64,000 nucleotides of DNA, taken from assembly GCF_002954265.1 (NCBI RefSeq), contig NZ_PPSL01000001.1, positions 310,001-374,000 on the forward strand. The letters run 5' to 3'. The translations under genes and the position numbers were made by a program. Origin of the DNA: Flavipsychrobacter stenotrophus. GTDB lineage: Bacteria; Bacteroidota; Bacteroidia; Chitinophagales; Chitinophagaceae. Shown in pieces: positions 62,202 to 64,000 of the stretch. The notes below the pieces were generated by a model. The model was not told the DNA's origin, did not search any database, and saw only the letters and a list, made by a program, of their open reading frames with translations. Within the stretch, counting starts at the first letter, position 1, and each line of letters begins with the position of its first letter.

Positions 62202-63272
62202 TTATGCTTTTACAACCCAGTTGTGCGTATCTGCCACACGGCCATAACGAATGTTAGCAAGGGTCTTTTTCAGATAGTTTGCTGTCTCCCATGTTTCTAC
62301 CGGTGGCAACTGCATAGTTACATCGTGGTAAGTAAGTGATGCTATTGGAGCAATAGATGCCGCTGTGCCGGTACCAAATGCTTCTTTCAGTTCACCTGCT
62401 TTGTAGGCGTCTGCGATCTCGTCTATAGACAAAGTACGCTCCTCAACCTTCATCCCCTTTTCACGCAGCAATGCCAGTACGCTGTCGCGGGTTACCCCTG
62501 CAAGTATGGTATCGTGCTTGATATCCGGGGTAATAACTGTATCGCCGATCACGAAGAATACGTTCATGGTGCCGATCTCCTGAACATACTTATGTTCAAA
62601 ACCATCTGTCCACAGTATCTGATCGTAACCCATCTTCTTTATTTCCTGTGTAGGATACATGCTCATGCCATAGTTACCTGCAGCCTTGGTAAAACCAATA
62701 CCACCCGGGAATGCACGTACATATTGATCCTGTACATAGATAGATACCGGCTTGCTGTAGTAAGGACCTGCAGGGCTGGTGATGATCATAAAGCTGAATT
62801 TCTCAGCCGTCTTCACACCTATGAACTCATCTGTAGCCACCATGAACGGGCGGATGTATAGAGCAGTATCTTCTGTAGCAGGTATCCAGTTCTCATCTAG
62901 CTTGATAAGGGCTTTCAGTCCTTCTATAAAAATGTCTTCAGGTATCTCAGGCATAGCCATACGTACTGCTGACTTATTAAAGCGTCTCCAGTTGTCACGC
63001 GGACGGAAGATCAATGGTTCGCCATCTGGTCCCTTGTATGCTTTGATGCCTTCAAATATGGCTTGGCCATAATGGAAGAAAGTAGTTGCCGGACTCAAAG
63101 TAAGGTTGTGGAAAGGCATTATTTCAGGCTGTTTCCACTGACCATCTTCATAATTACATATCAGCATGTGGTCAGAATAGATCTTACCAAACTGAATATT
63201 AGAAAAGTCTACCTGTGAAAGGCGGCTATTCTCTACTTTTTTAATGCTGATATCTGTTGCAGAAACACTCAT
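62202..63272 (-). CDS. ilvE: Branched-chain amino-acid aminotransferase
   Basis: A 356-residue fold-type IV PLP enzyme: substrate loop FFHYGQAIFEGIKAYKG, RPRDNWRRFNKSAVRMAMP, and the PLP Lys196 in GFTKAAGNYGMS; C-terminal FFVIGDTVITPD and FGTGTAASIAPI bind the phosphate. It interconverts Leu, Ile and Val with their 2-oxo acids. Monocistronic with a strong terminator. Confidence 0.95.
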   Translation of the reverse strand: MSVSATDISIKKVENSRLSQVDFSNIQFGKIYSDHMLICNYEDGQWKQPEIMPFHNLTLSPATTFFHYGQAIFEGIKAYKGPDGEPLIFRPRDNWRRFNKSAVRMAMPEIPEDIFIEGLKALIKLDENWIPATEDTALYIRPFMVATDEFIGVKTAEKFSFMIITSPAGPYYSKPVSIYVQDQYVRAFPGGIGFTKAAGNYGMSMYPTQEIKKMGYDQILWTDGFEHKYVQEIGTMNVFFVIGDTVITPDIKHDTILAGVTRDSVLALLREKGMKVEERTLSIDEIADAYKAGELKEAFGTGTAASIAPIASLTYHDVTMQLPPVETWETANYLKKTLANIRYGRVADTHNWVVKA

Positions 63273-63455
63273 GAGTACCTCAATTACTTATTAAAATGAT
63301 TAATTTTGCGCAAAGAAACAACTTTTTCCTGACAGAAGGTAATACTGCAAAAGTGAGTAGGTATTCAAGTTATCTATTTGTTGATATGTAATATCGTTTG
63401 TTTAAATTGACCACACAAAAGTTGCGCAATATTTAACCGGTTATCAAGAGCAGAT

Positions 63456-63932
63456 ATGAACATACTCAATACAGATATAATTAAGAACGACCAGGATGTA
63501 TTTTGGGAGAATTCCCCCTTATTGACCGGTCTTGCTTATCACCCTGTATTGGTATTGACCACCCAATTTGAGCATGGCAGCCTTGAAGAGGAGCAACTGA
63601 TAGGAATATTAAAATCCGGATGCCGGTTAATGGAGGAGCAATATAATCTTATACAGTTTAAAGAAGATACTAAGGCTGCCTGGCACCAGATGAGGGAACT
63701 GGTGGAACCCCGGGTGGTGTTACTATTCAATATTTCTCCTGCTCAATTGGGTATTGCCGCACTGCTCCGTCTCAATGAGATCAATAGTTTTGATGATTGT
63801 TACTGGGTGCCATCCCTGTCGTTAGGCCAACTCGCCCAAGATAAGTCCCTTAAAGGCCAGCTATGGAGCAATGGACTAAAACCATTGTTTGTGGATAAGA
63901 TACGTGGTGAAGTTTTAGTGAAGAGGGGATAA
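63456..63932 (+). CDS. Conserved hypothetical protein, unknown
   Basis: A 158-residue soluble protein with a helical pattern (EEEQLIGILKSGCRLMEEQY, AWHQMRELVEPRVVLLFNIS). I recall related proteins of unknown role in other Bacteroidota, without certainty. No catalytic motif is visible. It is divergent from ilvE, and the sequence after it (63933-64000) holds nothing recognisable. Confidence 0.6.
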   Translation: MNILNTDIIKNDQDVFWENSPLLTGLAYHPVLVLTTQFEHGSLEEEQLIGILKSGCRLMEEQYNLIQFKEDTKAAWHQMRELVEPRVVLLFNISPAQLGIAALLRLNEINSFDDCYWVPSLSLGQLAQDKSLKGQLWSNGLKPLFVDKIRGEVLVKRG

Positions 63933-64000
63933 TTCTGTTCTACTCTTGCAACAAATAAGCATGCCGGTTATCGTTTAATCATACTTTATCTGCCTTTTGA

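Noticed and set aside
1-64000. tRNA, rRNA, riboswitch and transposase genes
   Set aside because: I looked for tRNA-like cloverleafs, ribosomal motifs, known riboswitch cores and DDE or tyrosine-recombinase proteins, and saw none that I could support.

Overview
The window reads as a chromosome segment of a Bacteroidota bacterium, most likely a member of the Chitinophagaceae/Chitinophagales. This rests on the gliding-motility genes gldF and gldG, a PorW/SprE-type protein of the type IX secretion system, CarboxypepD-regulatory outer-membrane beta-barrels, a DUF6660/TonB-receptor pair, EGF-like lipoproteins, a CrtI-CrtB-Idi-CrtZ carotenoid cluster with a CrtYcd-type cyclase, TAnnTTTG promoter boxes and abundant short palindromic repeats. 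No rRNA, tRNA, integrase, transposase or CRISPR array was seen.

Layout. 1-5150: small unknown genes, a YwqG-like protein, an SDR oxidoreductase with an ArsR regulator, and an ArsR-VOC-AHSA1 operon behind a duplicated palindromic operator. 5176-12360 (minus): a secreted protein and three DUF3857/transglutaminase-like proteins, two of which have lost the catalytic triad. 12361-16907: a repeat-rich gap, a CPA1 Na+/H+ antiporter, and DUF6660 plus a TonB-dependent receptor. 17002-20563 (minus): gldF-gldG-DUF4340 operon. 20872-28429: lipoproteins, a Nudix hydrolase, an ABC exporter, a single-domain response regulator, an HSDL2-like SDR, and an AtpZ/AtpI-like pair followed by a SprT-like protein. 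28634-32116: PorW/SprE. 32176-43523: small membrane and secreted proteins, ThiL, a DHCW cupin, two related beta-barrel proteins, a solitary PaaZ, a YhcH protein, a VapBC-like pair with a frameshifted toxin, a polysaccharide deacetylase and a glycosyltransferase.

43722-49184 is the most coherent functional unit: a CarH/LitR-type MerR regulator followed by crtI, crtB, idi, an SRPBCC protein, crtZ and a lycopene cyclase. These would take GGPP to beta-carotene and zeaxanthin; no GGPP synthase is present here. 49240-63932: a large outer-membrane beta-barrel gene broken by an in-frame TGA, a CPBP protease, punA with a putative porin and a 33-codon membrane ORF, a degenerate arginase-family protein, hflX, smpB, accD, a second CPBP protein, ilvE and an unknown gene.

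The points most worth a second look are: a diverged ~150-bp repeat element present twice with 10-bp-period decamers at its ends; three decayed genes, each explained by one base; a palindromic candidate operator overlapping the crtI start; a tandem ArsR operator embedded in its own promoter; and at least seven genes whose only plausible start is TTG. I found no clearly new multi-gene system; most genes belong to known families.
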